64,000 nt of DNA from Leptospira sp. WS4.C2 (GTDB lineage: Bacteria; Spirochaetota; Leptospiria; Leptospirales; Leptospiraceae): assembly GCF_040833985.1 (NCBI RefSeq), contig NZ_CP162140.1, forward strand, positions 1-64,000, in the 5' to 3' direction. The position numbers and the translations under genes were made by a program. This document shows positions 8,249-18,236 of this stretch, piece after piece. The stretch's first letter is position 1; each line of letters starts with the position of its first letter. Below the pieces are notes generated by a model. The model did no database searches. It had not been told where the DNA came from and saw nothing but the letters and a program-made list of their open reading frames with translations.

Positions 8249-10562
8249 TATTGACTTTAGGGAAGAAAATGGTGAATTTACTTCCCTCCCCCATCGTACT
8301 CTCTACAAAGATTTCACCGGACATTTTGTCCACTAGGGATTTAACAATGGACAGGCCAAGACCTGTGCCCCCAATTTTTTTATTATCTGAGGATGGGATT
8401 CGAAAGAAACGATCAAAGATTTGGTTTTTGTAGTTCGGGTCAATGCCTATGCCTGTATCTTCTACAGTGATTTCAATTTTCCCATTGGTATCGCGGATGG
8501 AGATTCCGATTTTTCCTTTGAACGTATACTTCAATGCATTCACATAAAGGTTAGTAATGATTTGTGAAAATTCAAATTTGATTCCACGTAAGAAGAACCC
8601 TTTTTTCAATGAAAGATCCCATTCGATTGGTTTTCCTTTTGCAAGGTGAGAGTTCATATGAATGACATCTTCAATGACTGGAACTGGGTCAAAAATTTCG
8701 ATTACCTCGGCTTCTTTGTCTTTTTCTCTAGATGTAGTTAACTTTAATAAGTTTTCGATTAAGAAACTGAGACGTTTAGCATTTTTGTCGATGACTTCCA
8801 ACATATTTTTATGTTCGGTGTTGAATGGTAGCGAAGTGTCCGATTTAAAAAATTCCAGATACCCTCTAATATTTGTCATAGGACTTCTGAGTTCATGACT
8901 TACATTGGATATGAATTCGTGTTGCAGGCGTTCTTGTTCTTTTCTTTCGGAGTTGGGTCGGAATTGTACTTGGTAACGTTTTTTTGGTGAAAGGAGAATA
9001 GACGTAAAACTAATGTCTACTTCTAGTTTACTTCCATCTTTTAACATAATTTCCACATCAGGAAGAGATAACATTGTGTCCGAAGAGAGGTCCGAACCAA
9101 ATCGGAGTTGGTTAGAAACCTGATTTCCCAAAATGATATCTTCAATATTCATTTTGGTGATATCACCACGTGTATAGCTGGTTAGTAAACGGAACTGGTT
9201 GTTTGCTTCTAATATACTTCCTGTGTCGGCATCCACGAGTGCAATGGCCTCTCTGGAAAATTCAAACAAATACCTATACTTTTCTTCGGAATATTGTAAA
9301 TCTACGGCAGATCTATCTAATTTGATCTCTAAAATAGAAATTAAATTTTCGAGTTCAGTGATCTCTTCTCTTTGGAGCTCTAACTTTGCATTAAATGAGT
9401 CTAACATTGAGTTCACGAGAACCTTCACTCTGTTGTCTAATTGTAATGTTTCATCGGAGTTGAGTCTTGAATTATAATTGCCCTGAAGGATATCTAATAC
9501 TACGGAATTCACGTCAACGATGAGATGTCTCACTGCATTGAGTTTTCTGTAGTTGATTTGAGAGGGTGCGTGGAGTTTCGTTTCGGTTGGTTCTTGGAAA
9601 CTACTAAGTTTACGCACATCAAAGACTTTTTTGGGTTCCAGTGCTGATAGGATTTCATCAAAATCAAAAGCAGTTTTTACGGCTTCGGGTTGGATGACCC
9701 TACGTATCAGTCGGAAATACACATCTTTTAGTAGAGGATAAAGAGTGGTCGCATCTCCCTTGTAAGAGAAAATTCCTTTTTGAATGAGAGGATGTGCATT
9801 CAAAAGATTTTTTGTCTCCCCTACTCGGAGGTGCGGATAAAAATGAGAGAGTTGTAAATCTTCCCAAAGATTTCCATTGCTTAGTTGGTTTGTGTTTTGT
9901 AATAAATCAATGGCTTTTCTGACAGCAAGAAGAACTCCAGAGATTTCCCTCCCTGTTTTTAATACAGCATCTCCACTAAACGCAAGTAAGGTGGATGGGA
10001 AAAAAGATTTGGTTTCTAATATTGGTAGATCTAGTGTATTTGCGAAATCTTGAAAGTTCCTGAGAAAAGGGCTAGAAAATGGATCGGATACAAGCCCAAG
10101 ACAAGATGGCTTTAGAAATTCTTTTTCTTCTAAAAATCCTGGTGTGTCAATGTAACGAACTTTGACTGGATTTTGGGGGGCATACTCTTCTAAGAATTTT
10201 TCTGCATAGAGTCTTTCTACGGAGTATTGGTGCGGAACGGGCAGGATGTAGGCTTTGTTTCTTGTGAGATCTTCTGGTTTGAATTGGAACCGGGAATAAA
10301 AGGAAAGCGGTGAGTGGTAGAGATAAATCCCTTTGTAAATACGTTTTAGCTTTGATTTTTTTAAGAAACTATCTTGTAGGTAGGCAATGGTAGGGACTTC
10401 CCCCGCTTCTACTCGACCAGCGTCTAGTAATGGCATAATTGCCTTATGATGAGTATTGACGTGAAGTGTTACCTTCACACCAAATTCTTCAAAGTATCCT
10501 TTTTTATAGGCGACTACAACCGGTAAAGAACTAAGGCGACTTGTTATACAAATCTGGATCAC
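8238..10562 (-). CDS. Soluble sensor histidine kinase with NMT1/SBP-like sensor domain
   Basis: A 774-residue kinase of unusual build. Residues 1-~300 resemble an NMT1/ThiY/SsuA-type substrate-binding protein (opening with a pattern like VVVAYKKGYFEEFGVKV), but without signal peptide or membrane span. A coiled coil (~390-430) and a PAS-like domain (~435-540) follow. The HisKA H-box SHELRSP has the phospho-accepting His at 556. The HATPase domain has an N-box (NLYVNALKYT) and the G boxes DTGIGID and GGTGLGLSIV. It should sense a cytoplasmic small molecule and phosphorylate a response regulator, none of which is adjacent. The GTG start at 10562 lies two bases after a hairpin and has no ribosome site. 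Confidence 0.88.
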   Translation of the reverse strand: MIQICITSRLSSLPVVVAYKKGYFEEFGVKVTLHVNTHHKAIMPLLDAGRVEAGEVPTIAYLQDSFLKKSKLKRIYKGIYLYHSPLSFYSRFQFKPEDLTRNKAYILPVPHQYSVERLYAEKFLEEYAPQNPVKVRYIDTPGFLEEKEFLKPSCLGLVSDPFSSPFLRNFQDFANTLDLPILETKSFFPSTLLAFSGDAVLKTGREISGVLLAVRKAIDLLQNTNQLSNGNLWEDLQLSHFYPHLRVGETKNLLNAHPLIQKGIFSYKGDATTLYPLLKDVYFRLIRRVIQPEAVKTAFDFDEILSALEPKKVFDVRKLSSFQEPTETKLHAPSQINYRKLNAVRHLIVDVNSVVLDILQGNYNSRLNSDETLQLDNRVKVLVNSMLDSFNAKLELQREEITELENLISILEIKLDRSAVDLQYSEEKYRYLFEFSREAIALVDADTGSILEANNQFRLLTSYTRGDITKMNIEDIILGNQVSNQLRFGSDLSSDTMLSLPDVEIMLKDGSKLEVDISFTSILLSPKKRYQVQFRPNSERKEQERLQHEFISNVSHELRSPMTNIRGYLEFFKSDTSLPFNTEHKNMLEVIDKNAKRLSFLIENLLKLTTSREKDKEAEVIEIFDPVPVIEDVIHMNSHLAKGKPIEWDLSLKKGFFLRGIKFEFSQIITNLYVNALKYTFKGKIGISIRDTNGKIEITVEDTGIGIDPNYKNQIFDRFFRIPSSDNKKIGGTGLGLSIVKSLVDKMSGEIFVESTMGEGSKFTIFFPKVNISV

Positions 10563-10564
10563 AT

Positions 10565-10595
10565 GGCAACAATTCCAAAAATAGGAATCGTTGCC
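10565..10595 (-). terminator. Hairpin between htpG and the histidine-kinase start
   Basis: Arms at 10565-10576 and 10584-10595 form a 12-bp stem, including one G-U pair when read on the minus strand, around a 7-base loop. It follows the htpG stop codon and ends two bases before the kinase GTG start. No U-run follows, so it may be an RNA-stabilising or translation-blocking structure more than a true terminator. Confidence 0.5.
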
Positions 10596-10619
10596 AAATC
10601 ATTCTAGTTGGATTTGCCG

Positions 10620-12452
10620 CTATGCAGAAAAAATCTCTTGGAGGAATTCCGTTGTTCTTTTGGTATATTCCGAAACTTCTTTTTCATTCATAACCTTTGC
10701 CGAGAGTAAGGAAAGGTCGTAAATGATCCTTGCCAATTTTTTTCCTTTTTCTGGATTTACACCTTCGAACGCTTGTAAGGCGGATTTTACAAGTGGCGAC
10801 TTCGAGTTTACCATAAGTGTATGTGATTTCAGAATGTTTTTCATGTCCTCTCGATTTAGCATTGAGTTCATTTCTGACATTCGTCTCATAAACTCCGGCA
10901 AAAGGATGACACCCGGCACATCTAAAGATTTTAAGGCTTCCACTTTGATTTCTACACCTTCAGAAGGCAAAGAAGTTTGAAACAATGATTGAATTCTGTC
11001 GGATTCTGTTTTGTTTTCTTCATTTACCAAATCTTTTGGAGCCTCTTTGTCGACGATCTGGTCTGCAATTTCTGAATCCACTCTCTGAAATTTCCAATCT
11101 GGATTTTTCATCTCTAAGTGTTGAATGAGATGGGAATCGATTTTGGAATCAACGAGGAGTGCTTCGAGTCCTTGTGACTTCAAGAGCTCCATATAAACAG
11201 AACCCATTTCTGTTTCATTTGCGTAGAAGATTTTGTTTTGGTTCTTTTCTTTGTTTTTTTCCCAATATTCGGAAGTGGTAGAGTATCCCCCTTCTGAATT
11301 TTTGAAGATCAGGTGATCTTTCATTGCTTCGTAGAACTTTTCGTCTGTGAGAACACCGTATTTTACAAACAGTGATATATCGTTCCAATTTTCTTCATAT
11401 TTAGTTCTATTCTTTTTGAAATCTTCAATGAGGCGATCTGCTACCTTTTTAATGATATGGTTAGAGATTTTTTTCACTAACGGGTCGTTTTGTAAATAAG
11501 ACCTAGAAACATTCAAAGGAAGGTCTGGGATGTCGATGGTTCCTTTAAGAATGGTAAGAAATTGGGGGATGAGCTCACTTGCATTGTCGCTGACAAAGAC
11601 ATGATTACAAAATAGTTTGATCCCGTTTTTGGAAGCTTCTAATTCATGCGTGAGCTTGGGGAAATACAGAATCCCTTGTAAACGAAATGGATAATCTACA
11701 TTCAAATGAATATGAAAAAGCGACTCACCAGAAAATGGGAACAAATAGGAATAAAAATCTTTATAGTCCTCTTGAGAAACCTTTGCCGGTTCTTCGGACC
11801 ATAATGGCTTTTCGCGGTTTACTTTTTCATCTTGTACATAAATCCCGACAGGTAAAAAATCGCAGTACTTTTTGATTAACTCTTTTAATTTCCATTTATC
11901 TAGGTATTCGCCGGACTCACTGTCCAGGTATAAAGAGATTTTAGTTCCTCTGGTTTCTTTTTCTATCTGTGAGATAGTAAAGTCAGTTCCCGATTCACTT
12001 GACCACAAAACGGCCGTTTGGCCTTTTTTGTAAGATTTAGTCTCTATTGTAACTTTTTTGGAAACCATAAAAGATGAATAAAAGCCGAGTCCAAAATGGC
12101 CTATGATTTCAGCTTTATTTTCTGCATTTTGGTATTGTTTTGCGAAGTCTGTTGCACCAGAGAAAGCAATTTGGTTGATGTATTTTTTTACTTCTTCTGT
12201 GGTCATACCCACACCATTATCTTCGATGGAGAGGATCCTTTTCTCTACATCAAAGTTTAGGTCGATTTTGTATTCGTTTCCACCTTCAAATTCTTCCGAT
12301 AAGGAAATCTTCTTTAATTTTGTGATGGCATCACTTGCATTGGATACTAATTCCCTTAAGAAAATATCTTTTTCTGAATACAGCCATTTTTTAATGATGG
12401 GAAAGATATTTTCCGTTTCTACACTGATTTTTCCTGTTTCTTCAGCTGACAT
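10620..12452 (-). CDS. htpG: Chaperone HtpG (Hsp90)
   Basis: A 610-residue Hsp90-family ATP-dependent chaperone of the cytoplasm. The N-terminal GHKL ATPase domain shows [19 protein letters not shown] and [13 protein letters not shown]. The middle domain carries RGILYFP-like and NVSRSYLQ segments with the catalytic-loop Arg. The C-terminal dimerisation domain is present. Length fits bacterial HtpG. The ATG has GGAGT seven bases upstream. It is 3 bp downstream of batD and looks like part of the Bat operon, tying protein-folding stress to the aerotolerance genes. Confidence 0.97.
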   Translation of the reverse strand: MSAEETGKISVETENIFPIIKKWLYSEKDIFLRELVSNASDAITKLKKISLSEEFEGGNEYKIDLNFDVEKRILSIEDNGVGMTTEEVKKYINQIAFSGATDFAKQYQNAENKAEIIGHFGLGFYSSFMVSKKVTIETKSYKKGQTAVLWSSESGTDFTISQIEKETRGTKISLYLDSESGEYLDKWKLKELIKKYCDFLPVGIYVQDEKVNREKPLWSEEPAKVSQEDYKDFYSYLFPFSGESLFHIHLNVDYPFRLQGILYFPKLTHELEASKNGIKLFCNHVFVSDNASELIPQFLTILKGTIDIPDLPLNVSRSYLQNDPLVKKISNHIIKKVADRLIEDFKKNRTKYEENWNDISLFVKYGVLTDEKFYEAMKDHLIFKNSEGGYSTTSEYWEKNKEKNQNKIFYANETEMGSVYMELLKSQGLEALLVDSKIDSHLIQHLEMKNPDWKFQRVDSEIADQIVDKEAPKDLVNEENKTESDRIQSLFQTSLPSEGVEIKVEALKSLDVPGVILLPEFMRRMSEMNSMLNREDMKNILKSHTLMVNSKSPLVKSALQAFEGVNPEKGKKLARIIYDLSLLSAKVMNEKEVSEYTKRTTEFLQEIFSA

Positions 12453-12455
12453 ATG

Positions 12456-14024
12456 TTACTCCTTGATTTTTAGTTGTTTTTTTATTAATATGACTTTGGT
12501 TCTTTCCGGTTTGGATAGATTATGAAACGTTTTTTCTATGGTTTGAATGTCAAAATTTCCTAGAAGGTTTACAAGAAGTTCGGAGTCTTGTTTTGAGATT
12601 CCATTTTTTTCTAAATAGTCTGCGAGGAATACATTTCTTTTTTTTCCAAAGCTCTGAACCATTTCGAGAAATTCCTGGGATTGTTTGGTAAACGTATAGC
12701 GTTTATATCCTAAATAGGAAAAAACACCTAAAACGGCAAGAAAAACTAGAAGGAAAATGGAAGGTGGATTTGGGAGGTTCGATTTTTTTGGAAGGACCTG
12801 CAGGTCTTTTTTCTTCTCTGGAAGAATGGAAATCTCCGGAAATTGAATCGATAGTGTTTTGTATCGATTTTCTTTTAAAGAGAAAAAGCTAAACTGGTAA
12901 GGTGAGAGTTGAAGATTTTCTTTTGATTGGATTTGATAACCGTAAAGAAATTTGACTACAGAATAAAACCCATAATCTTCGGAATCTAATTTGCGAAAGG
13001 TTTTGTTTCTCGTTTGTGAAATGAGTTGTACCTTCGGGTTGGACTGGAGAAACGGGCGGATACCTTCATAACCGCCATCCCCTTCAATCGTAATTTCATA
13101 ATATGCTGTTTCCGCTTGATGAACGGTCTTTGGAAAGTTTGTTAAGTTTAATTTGAAATTTCCAATGGCTCCCGAAAAGTCTTTGGGTTGGTTCGGTGGT
13201 AAGTCAAGCACTGTTACAGTTGCCGGCGTTGTATTTACGGTTTCTTGTAGAGAATTAAACCGCAAACTATCTCCGGAAATAAATTTTGTTTTCCCGATTT
13301 GGAATCTCCCTGATTTGATCGCAGTTAATCCATAGATTTCTTTATCATATACTAAAGTTTTTTTTAATCTATGATTCCTTAAAACTTCAGGTTCAATTTG
13401 TACGGATACTTGTCTTAAAGTTTCCGATAAAAAATAGGGAAACGATATGGATTGGTTCGGATCTCTTTCTAGGAAAGGTTGCCTGTATCCATTATAGTAA
13501 AGTACGTAATATCCGACAATCGGCTCTCCTTTGTAAAAAACAGATTTATTTGTATGAAAGGATACTTCAGGAGATTCTTCGGAAGGCATTTCATCGATTT
13601 CGATGGGGAATGGATTAAAAAATTGGTTTTGGGAATGTTTGCTTCTTTTGCTGACTTTGAACTGGGTAGGCGGGGATACATAAGTTTTGTTATCGTATTC
13701 TACGGAAATTTCCGGAAGTTTGAAGGTCCCTTCTGATTCTGTGTCGACATAAAAGTTTAATATCTGTGATTTAGAAACTTTGAAGTTGATGATTTGTGTT
13801 TCAGTTCCGCTGCCAACAAACCGGATGCGAACTCCATTTTGTTTTATGTTGGTTTGCAGAGCCCGAAAAGTTTTTTCGCCATGGGCTCTCACTTCTAGTT
13901 TTGCATGTTCTCCTAGGGAAAATTCATTTGGGAAAAAATGGAATTCCACATCAGAGGCAAACACTGTATGAAAAGGAATGATACAACAAAAAAGAAAAAG
14001 GTAAAGGTTACCAAAATTTTTCAT
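12456..14024 (-). CDS. batD: BatD-like membrane protein
   Basis: A 522-residue exported protein of the Bacteroides-aerotolerance type. The start at 14024 gives a classical signal peptide (positive MKN, hydrophobic core, cleavage after VFA) and has GGAGG upstream. The open frame runs further upstream to 14159, but that extension lies inside batBC and has no signal. The large periplasmic part contains Ig-like BatD domains (opening VEFHFFPNEFSLGE). A single membrane span lies near residues 420-440 (FLLVFLAVLGVFSYLGY), followed by a cytoplasmic tail. Its start overlaps the end of batBC by 17 bp. Confidence 0.85.
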   Translation of the reverse strand: MKNFGNLYLFLFCCIIPFHTVFASDVEFHFFPNEFSLGEHAKLEVRAHGEKTFRALQTNIKQNGVRIRFVGSGTETQIINFKVSKSQILNFYVDTESEGTFKLPEISVEYDNKTYVSPPTQFKVSKRSKHSQNQFFNPFPIEIDEMPSEESPEVSFHTNKSVFYKGEPIVGYYVLYYNGYRQPFLERDPNQSISFPYFLSETLRQVSVQIEPEVLRNHRLKKTLVYDKEIYGLTAIKSGRFQIGKTKFISGDSLRFNSLQETVNTTPATVTVLDLPPNQPKDFSGAIGNFKLNLTNFPKTVHQAETAYYEITIEGDGGYEGIRPFLQSNPKVQLISQTRNKTFRKLDSEDYGFYSVVKFLYGYQIQSKENLQLSPYQFSFFSLKENRYKTLSIQFPEISILPEKKKDLQVLPKKSNLPNPPSIFLLVFLAVLGVFSYLGYKRYTFTKQSQEFLEMVQSFGKKRNVFLADYLEKNGISKQDSELLVNLLGNFDIQTIEKTFHNLSKPERTKVILIKKQLKIKE

Positions 14025-15633
14025 TATCGAAAGAACCTCCTTTTTTGTTTTTAAGAATGGAGTCTTGTGAAAATGGATCCAATATCCTCTCTGCATCAGA
14101 TTTATCTTCCTTCCCCTTTGTTTTCTTTTCTTTTGGCTGAGTCTCTGGACTGGAATCATTCTCTTTTTGCTTTTGGTTGGAATCTTTTTTCTTAGTTAGA
14201 TGTTCGATATTTTTTTTCGCAGATAAATGATTTGGATCTATTTGGAGTGTTTTTGTATAAGATTTTAAAGCATTTTTTTTGTCACCTAATCTTGAGTAAA
14301 TGTTCCCAAGACTAAAATTTGTTTTTGCTTTTAGGTCAGTGTCAGATTGAGGATGTGATAAAATTTTTTCTGCAATTCCAATTGCGTCTTTGTATTGTCC
14401 TAGTTGGTAAGCAGCTGCTGATTCATTGTAAAGTAACCTTGGATCGTCAGCAATGTGTTCTTTCGCTTTTTCAAATTCTTTTTGGCTTTCATTATAATTC
14501 TTATTATTATAAGATTTGACTCCCCTTTCAATAGAATTGCCACCTGGATCTAATTCCCAGGCTTCCAGTCTGCCAAATCCAAATGAGATAAATAAAAGTA
14601 GAAGTAAATAAATTCCTTTTGGTGTTTTCTGTAAAACTAAGTTTAGGATTCTTTCTAAAAACAGAAATATAAAAGCTGCGATTAAATAAGGGTGCGCACC
14701 ATCTTCGTTTTTAAAACGTTCAATTGTTTGGATTTTCTTTTTTTTAACAGTTTGGATGGTATCTAAGAGAACATAGGCTCCCTCTGCTTGGAAAGACACA
14801 TCGTAATAGGATCCATTATTTTGTTCTGCAATAATTTTTAACCTTTCTGGATTTAATTTCGAAGTAACTGAATTTGGTGCTGTAGGAGAAGCAGCGATTC
14901 CTGCATCCATTGTTACGTATCCTCCCTGTCCTGTTCCAGGATCCCGATATTCGATATAGCCACCTTCTTGAGTTCCAATTCCCCACACGATCACCTCGCC
15001 TTCGATAGGTGGTAGATTCTGATTTTCATGATCCTCGCCGTCAGAGACAACAACTGTAATTTGCGAAGTGAGGTTGTTGTTTTTCTTTCTGATTTTGTTT
15101 ACTCTTTCGAGGGCCAAGGCAAGGTCTGTTCCTTTGGCTCCAACCATTTCAACACCTAGCGCCTGTATGTAATCGGAGACGGCAGTAATATCCGAAGTTA
15201 AGGGACAGAAGGAAAAGGATTGGCCGGCAAAAACAACAATTCCCAGCCGATTCCCTTTTAGGTTTGGAAGAATACGTAAAGCTAAGTCTTGGAATCTTTT
15301 GAGTCGAGTCGGCCTCACATCAACTGCATTCATTGATAAACTTACATCGACCACGAACAAAATGTCTGCTGATTCGAAGTCTTTGGTGGATTCCATTTCT
15401 GTAGATTTTATCTTAAATAACGAATAAAATGCAAAGATAAGTGAGAGAAGAAAACAAAGAATCCTTGTAAGATAGATTTTTGTATTTGCTGTATAAATTC
15501 TGTTTTTTAAACCCTTATGTTCTTCTTTGAACTGGTTTGCTTTGATGTTAATGAATAGTTTCCCAGAAAAAATTAGGATCCAAATTACTATCGATATAAT
15601 GGCAATTGTGGCTAAAAAGTCTAAGTCAATCAT
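14008..15633 (-). CDS. batB: BatB-BatC fusion: VWA domain plus TPR repeats
   Basis: A 541-residue protein in which a BatB-like von Willebrand A module is joined to a BatC-like TPR module. Two membrane spans (about 8-30 and 55-75) precede the VWA domain, whose MIDAS motif D-V-S-L-S starts at Asp96. A third span is near 325-360. TPR-like repeats fill about 370-480, and a Lys/Glu/Ser-rich tail ends the protein. In many bacteria batB and batC are separate; here one reading frame carries both. It overlaps batA by 4 bp and batD by 17 bp. Confidence 0.9.
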   Translation of the reverse strand: MIDLDFLATIAIISIVIWILIFSGKLFINIKANQFKEEHKGLKNRIYTANTKIYLTRILCFLLSLIFAFYSLFKIKSTEMESTKDFESADILFVVDVSLSMNAVDVRPTRLKRFQDLALRILPNLKGNRLGIVVFAGQSFSFCPLTSDITAVSDYIQALGVEMVGAKGTDLALALERVNKIRKKNNNLTSQITVVVSDGEDHENQNLPPIEGEVIVWGIGTQEGGYIEYRDPGTGQGGYVTMDAGIAASPTAPNSVTSKLNPERLKIIAEQNNGSYYDVSFQAEGAYVLLDTIQTVKKKKIQTIERFKNEDGAHPYLIAAFIFLFLERILNLVLQKTPKGIYLLLLLFISFGFGRLEAWELDPGGNSIERGVKSYNNKNYNESQKEFEKAKEHIADDPRLLYNESAAAYQLGQYKDAIGIAEKILSHPQSDTDLKAKTNFSLGNIYSRLGDKKNALKSYTKTLQIDPNHLSAKKNIEHLTKKKDSNQKQKENDSSPETQPKEKKTKGKEDKSDAERILDPFSQDSILKNKKGGSFDNEKFW

Positions 15634-16583
15634 AGTTTTTCTGTTAGTGGATAAATCATGAATATTCCGGCAATTCCTAGTAATGTAAAAAAAATCAAAA
15701 CGGCAAAAGGAAAATGGGTTTCATGAATTTCCAAAGGTTTGGAGGGAAGTTCCACAGTCTCCAGTCCATTAATTTCATTTAGCACCTCTTGTAAAACTTC
15801 TGGAGACTCGGCGCGAAAAAATCTTCCGTTTGTACTTTGTGAAATTGCCTGCAATGATTCATAATTAACTTCGTATTGGCCTTGTTCTCTTCCAATTCCG
15901 ATACAGTAGACTTTGATTCCAAAGGCTTTCGCTGCATACGAAGCAGTTTCTGGATCCAATTTCCCTGTATTGGATACGCCATCTGTAAGTAGGATGATGA
16001 TTTTAGATTTAGCTTGGGAATCTTTGAGTCGGTAAGTGGATAACACTAACGCATCCCCAACAGCAGTTCCTTGTTCGTTTATATCTTCGTCGGAGGTATC
16101 TGCAATCAATTCGTCTAACGCGTATCTATCGTTGGATAGGGGTGATTGGAGATAGGCAGCACCAGCAAATAAAACGATTCCAATTCGATCATATAATCGT
16201 TTTTGAATGAATTCTCTTAGGAGTTCCTTTGAAACGGTTAATCTGTTTTTGGGCAAAAAATCGTAGGAATTGATCATCGAACCTGAAATATCTAAAGCAA
16301 TCATGATATCGATTCCATTTGTAATGTCTGGGGTTAGTTTGTATTTCTCTCCTGGGCCGGCAGAAGCAAGGATCAGAAATATTCCAGCAAGATAAAACAA
16401 TGTCTCTGTAAAACTTAAAAAAAACTTTCTTATTTTTGTAGGTAGATTTGTTTCTGGCCTTTGAAATCTATCAGATTGGATGAGTAAAATTGCTCCGAAA
16501 GGTTTTTTTCTCCATTGGTATGCGCCAAGGATTAACAATGGAATGATTAGGAAAAGTAAGTAGGGCCTTTGGAATTGGTCCAT
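15630..16583 (-). CDS. batA: BatA, von Willebrand A membrane protein
   Basis: A 317-residue protein with two N-terminal spans (about 8-22 and 55-78), a VWA domain with an intact MIDAS motif D-I-S-G-S at residues 98-102, and a C-terminal span (about 292-312). This is the standard BatA layout. VWA proteins of this type are thought to work with MoxR AAA ATPases as envelope chaperones. Gene order moxR-DUF58-unknown-batA-batBC-batD and 2-4-bp spacing indicate one operon. Confidence 0.9.
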   Translation of the reverse strand: MDQFQRPYLLFLIIPLLILGAYQWRKKPFGAILLIQSDRFQRPETNLPTKIRKFFLSFTETLFYLAGIFLILASAGPGEKYKLTPDITNGIDIMIALDISGSMINSYDFLPKNRLTVSKELLREFIQKRLYDRIGIVLFAGAAYLQSPLSNDRYALDELIADTSDEDINEQGTAVGDALVLSTYRLKDSQAKSKIIILLTDGVSNTGKLDPETASYAAKAFGIKVYCIGIGREQGQYEVNYESLQAISQSTNGRFFRAESPEVLQEVLNEINGLETVELPSKPLEIHETHFPFAVLIFFTLLGIAGIFMIYPLTEKL

Positions 16584-16585
16584 AG

Positions 16586-17425
16586 TTATAACTCAAAATC
16601 CTTTTTGAATTTTTCCCATAAGGAGGTCGCAGATTCTTTTTTTAATTCGGTATGATTGTCATCGTACTTTGTATTTCTAAAATAAATTCGCGTATTGCGT
16701 AGTACAGAATCATCAATATGAGTGCGATCAAAAAGTTCTGCTAGAAATTCTGAATCGGTTTTTCCTAATATATCTTTATCTAATCTTTTTGAATAAACCT
16801 CTTTCAGGTATTCGCTAATTTTGAAGGCCAATTCTTTTTCGGAAATTGTTTCAGATTGTAAATATAATTCTATGGAATGGAGTCTTTTGGTTGTTTCTTC
16901 CAAGACGGGTCGCTTTTCCCAAATAGCATCCATTATTTTCGGTTTGGATCTCCAGTAGATATAAAGAGCATACAATAAGTAAATATTGATAGCGGTGATG
17001 ATTATGATGAGGAGGAGTCGAAACAAATAAGGGCCAGAAAAATTTATAGGAGGTTCAATATCTTCGATATCGGTTTCATTTCCCAGAAGTTGCGATTTAA
17101 CTGTAATGGCCACTGAGGATTTAATCCGTTCTCCATTTTGGTCCCAGCTAATTGGTAGAATAAAAGTGCCAGGTTTATAAAAAACTATAGAAGCCTTAAG
17201 TTTTGTTTTTTCTTTTACAACATCAAACACTTTGTAAGAGGGTATTGTGTCATCTTCATAGATTTCACCTTCTTCTAAATCCAAGTTAGATTCGTCGGAT
17301 TCCGTGAATTCGATTTGGTAGTGGATTGTATCCCCGACATAAACATCTGTTTCTAAAACTTTCTCTTTCGGTTTGGCGAATAGGGAAACGGAGGACAGTA
17401 AGATGATTACAATGCATTTAGCCAT
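16586..17425 (-). CDS. Bat-operon membrane protein, unassigned
   Basis: A 279-residue protein with a signal peptide (residues 1-~18, ending LFAKP), a periplasmic beta-rich domain (about 20-125), one strong membrane span (about 133-155, FRLLLIIIITAINIYLLYALY) and a charged helical cytoplasmic tail. This resembles the small BatD/DUF4381-like proteins that lie between DUF58 and batA genes in MoxR operons, but no name is assigned. It overlaps the DUF58 gene by 8 bp and ends 2 bp before batA. Confidence 0.75.
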   Translation of the reverse strand: MAKCIVIILLSSVSLFAKPKEKVLETDVYVGDTIHYQIEFTESDESNLDLEEGEIYEDDTIPSYKVFDVVKEKTKLKASIVFYKPGTFILPISWDQNGERIKSSVAITVKSQLLGNETDIEDIEPPINFSGPYLFRLLLIIIITAINIYLLYALYIYWRSKPKIMDAIWEKRPVLEETTKRLHSIELYLQSETISEKELAFKISEYLKEVYSKRLDKDILGKTDSEFLAELFDRTHIDDSVLRNTRIYFRNTKYDDNHTELKKESATSLWEKFKKDFEL

Positions 17426-18236
17426 TTCTTTTGATCTTGAAAAGTGGTAGGATTTGGTTCGAAAGTTTGGTATTGGGATTGATTTGTAATAAATTCACGC
17501 CGAAGAAAGACTTTGCTGCCTTTAAGTCTTTTGTATAGGTATTTTCTCGATTGCGAAAATTGACTTGTTCTTGTGAAATTTCTCGAAACATACGAAGCCA
17601 AAAAGGAGGTTGCAAAGTATCTAATTCATCTTGAATCCAAACTCCAATTGGTTCCCAAGTTTTATAAATTATATTTTTAGTAATGTAACTTGAGAAATCT
17701 ATGAAATCTGATATCCAGTAAGATACAGCAAATTTGGGATATAACCTGAAAGCAAATTGGTATGCATCTGAATAGTTTGTGACACCACCTTGAGCCTGTT
17801 TTGCGATCTTTGCAAATGCTGAAAAAACATCCAATTCTGTTCTTAACCATTTGCCTGGAGATAGGCTTGTGTCGGAAAATGTTACAAGTAAAATTCGATT
17901 TCCCATTTTGATATGAAATAAGGATAAAAATAGTGCAATTTGGAATGCGGTTTCCTTTTTAGAATCGTTCATTGAGTCACTTCTATCATAAAAGATGATA
18001 ATCGAAGCATCTCGTTCTTCATAGTATTCTTTGGTGTAAAGTTCGCCAGTTCTTGATGTTACGTTCCAATCAATATAACGGATGTCATCCCCGAAGTGAT
18101 AATTCCTAACCTCTTTAAAATCTAGTCCCCTTCCCCGCTCTGACATTGCCAAGAATCCTTGTCTAGTGGAAGAAAACTTTTTTTTGGTCTCCCATTGTAA
18201 AACTTGAAGTAGTCGTTTCAGTTCGGGGGATAACAT
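17418..18236 (-). CDS. DUF58-domain protein
   Basis: A 272-residue protein of the DUF58 family, which almost always sits next to moxR. The opening includes the characteristic GRGLDFKEVRNYHFGDDIRYIDW-type block around residues 34-56, and a VWA-like segment DRSDSM follows near 86-91. No membrane span. It begins one base after the moxR stop and overlaps the following gene by 8 bp. Role inferred from family and context: adaptor in the MoxR/Bat complex. Confidence 0.88.
   Translation of the reverse strand: MLSPELKRLLQVLQWETKKKFSSTRQGFLAMSERGRGLDFKEVRNYHFGDDIRYIDWNVTSRTGELYTKEYYEERDASIIIFYDRSDSMNDSKKETAFQIALFLSLFHIKMGNRILLVTFSDTSLSPGKWLRTELDVFSAFAKIAKQAQGGVTNYSDAYQFAFRLYPKFAVSYWISDFIDFSSYITKNIIYKTWEPIGVWIQDELDTLQPPFWLRMFREISQEQVNFRNRENTYTKDLKAAKSFFGVNLLQINPNTKLSNQILPLFKIKRNG

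Noticed and set aside
14025..14159. Upstream extension of batD
   Set aside because: It is inside batBC, has no signal peptide and the ATG at 14024 has both a ribosome site and a signal peptide.
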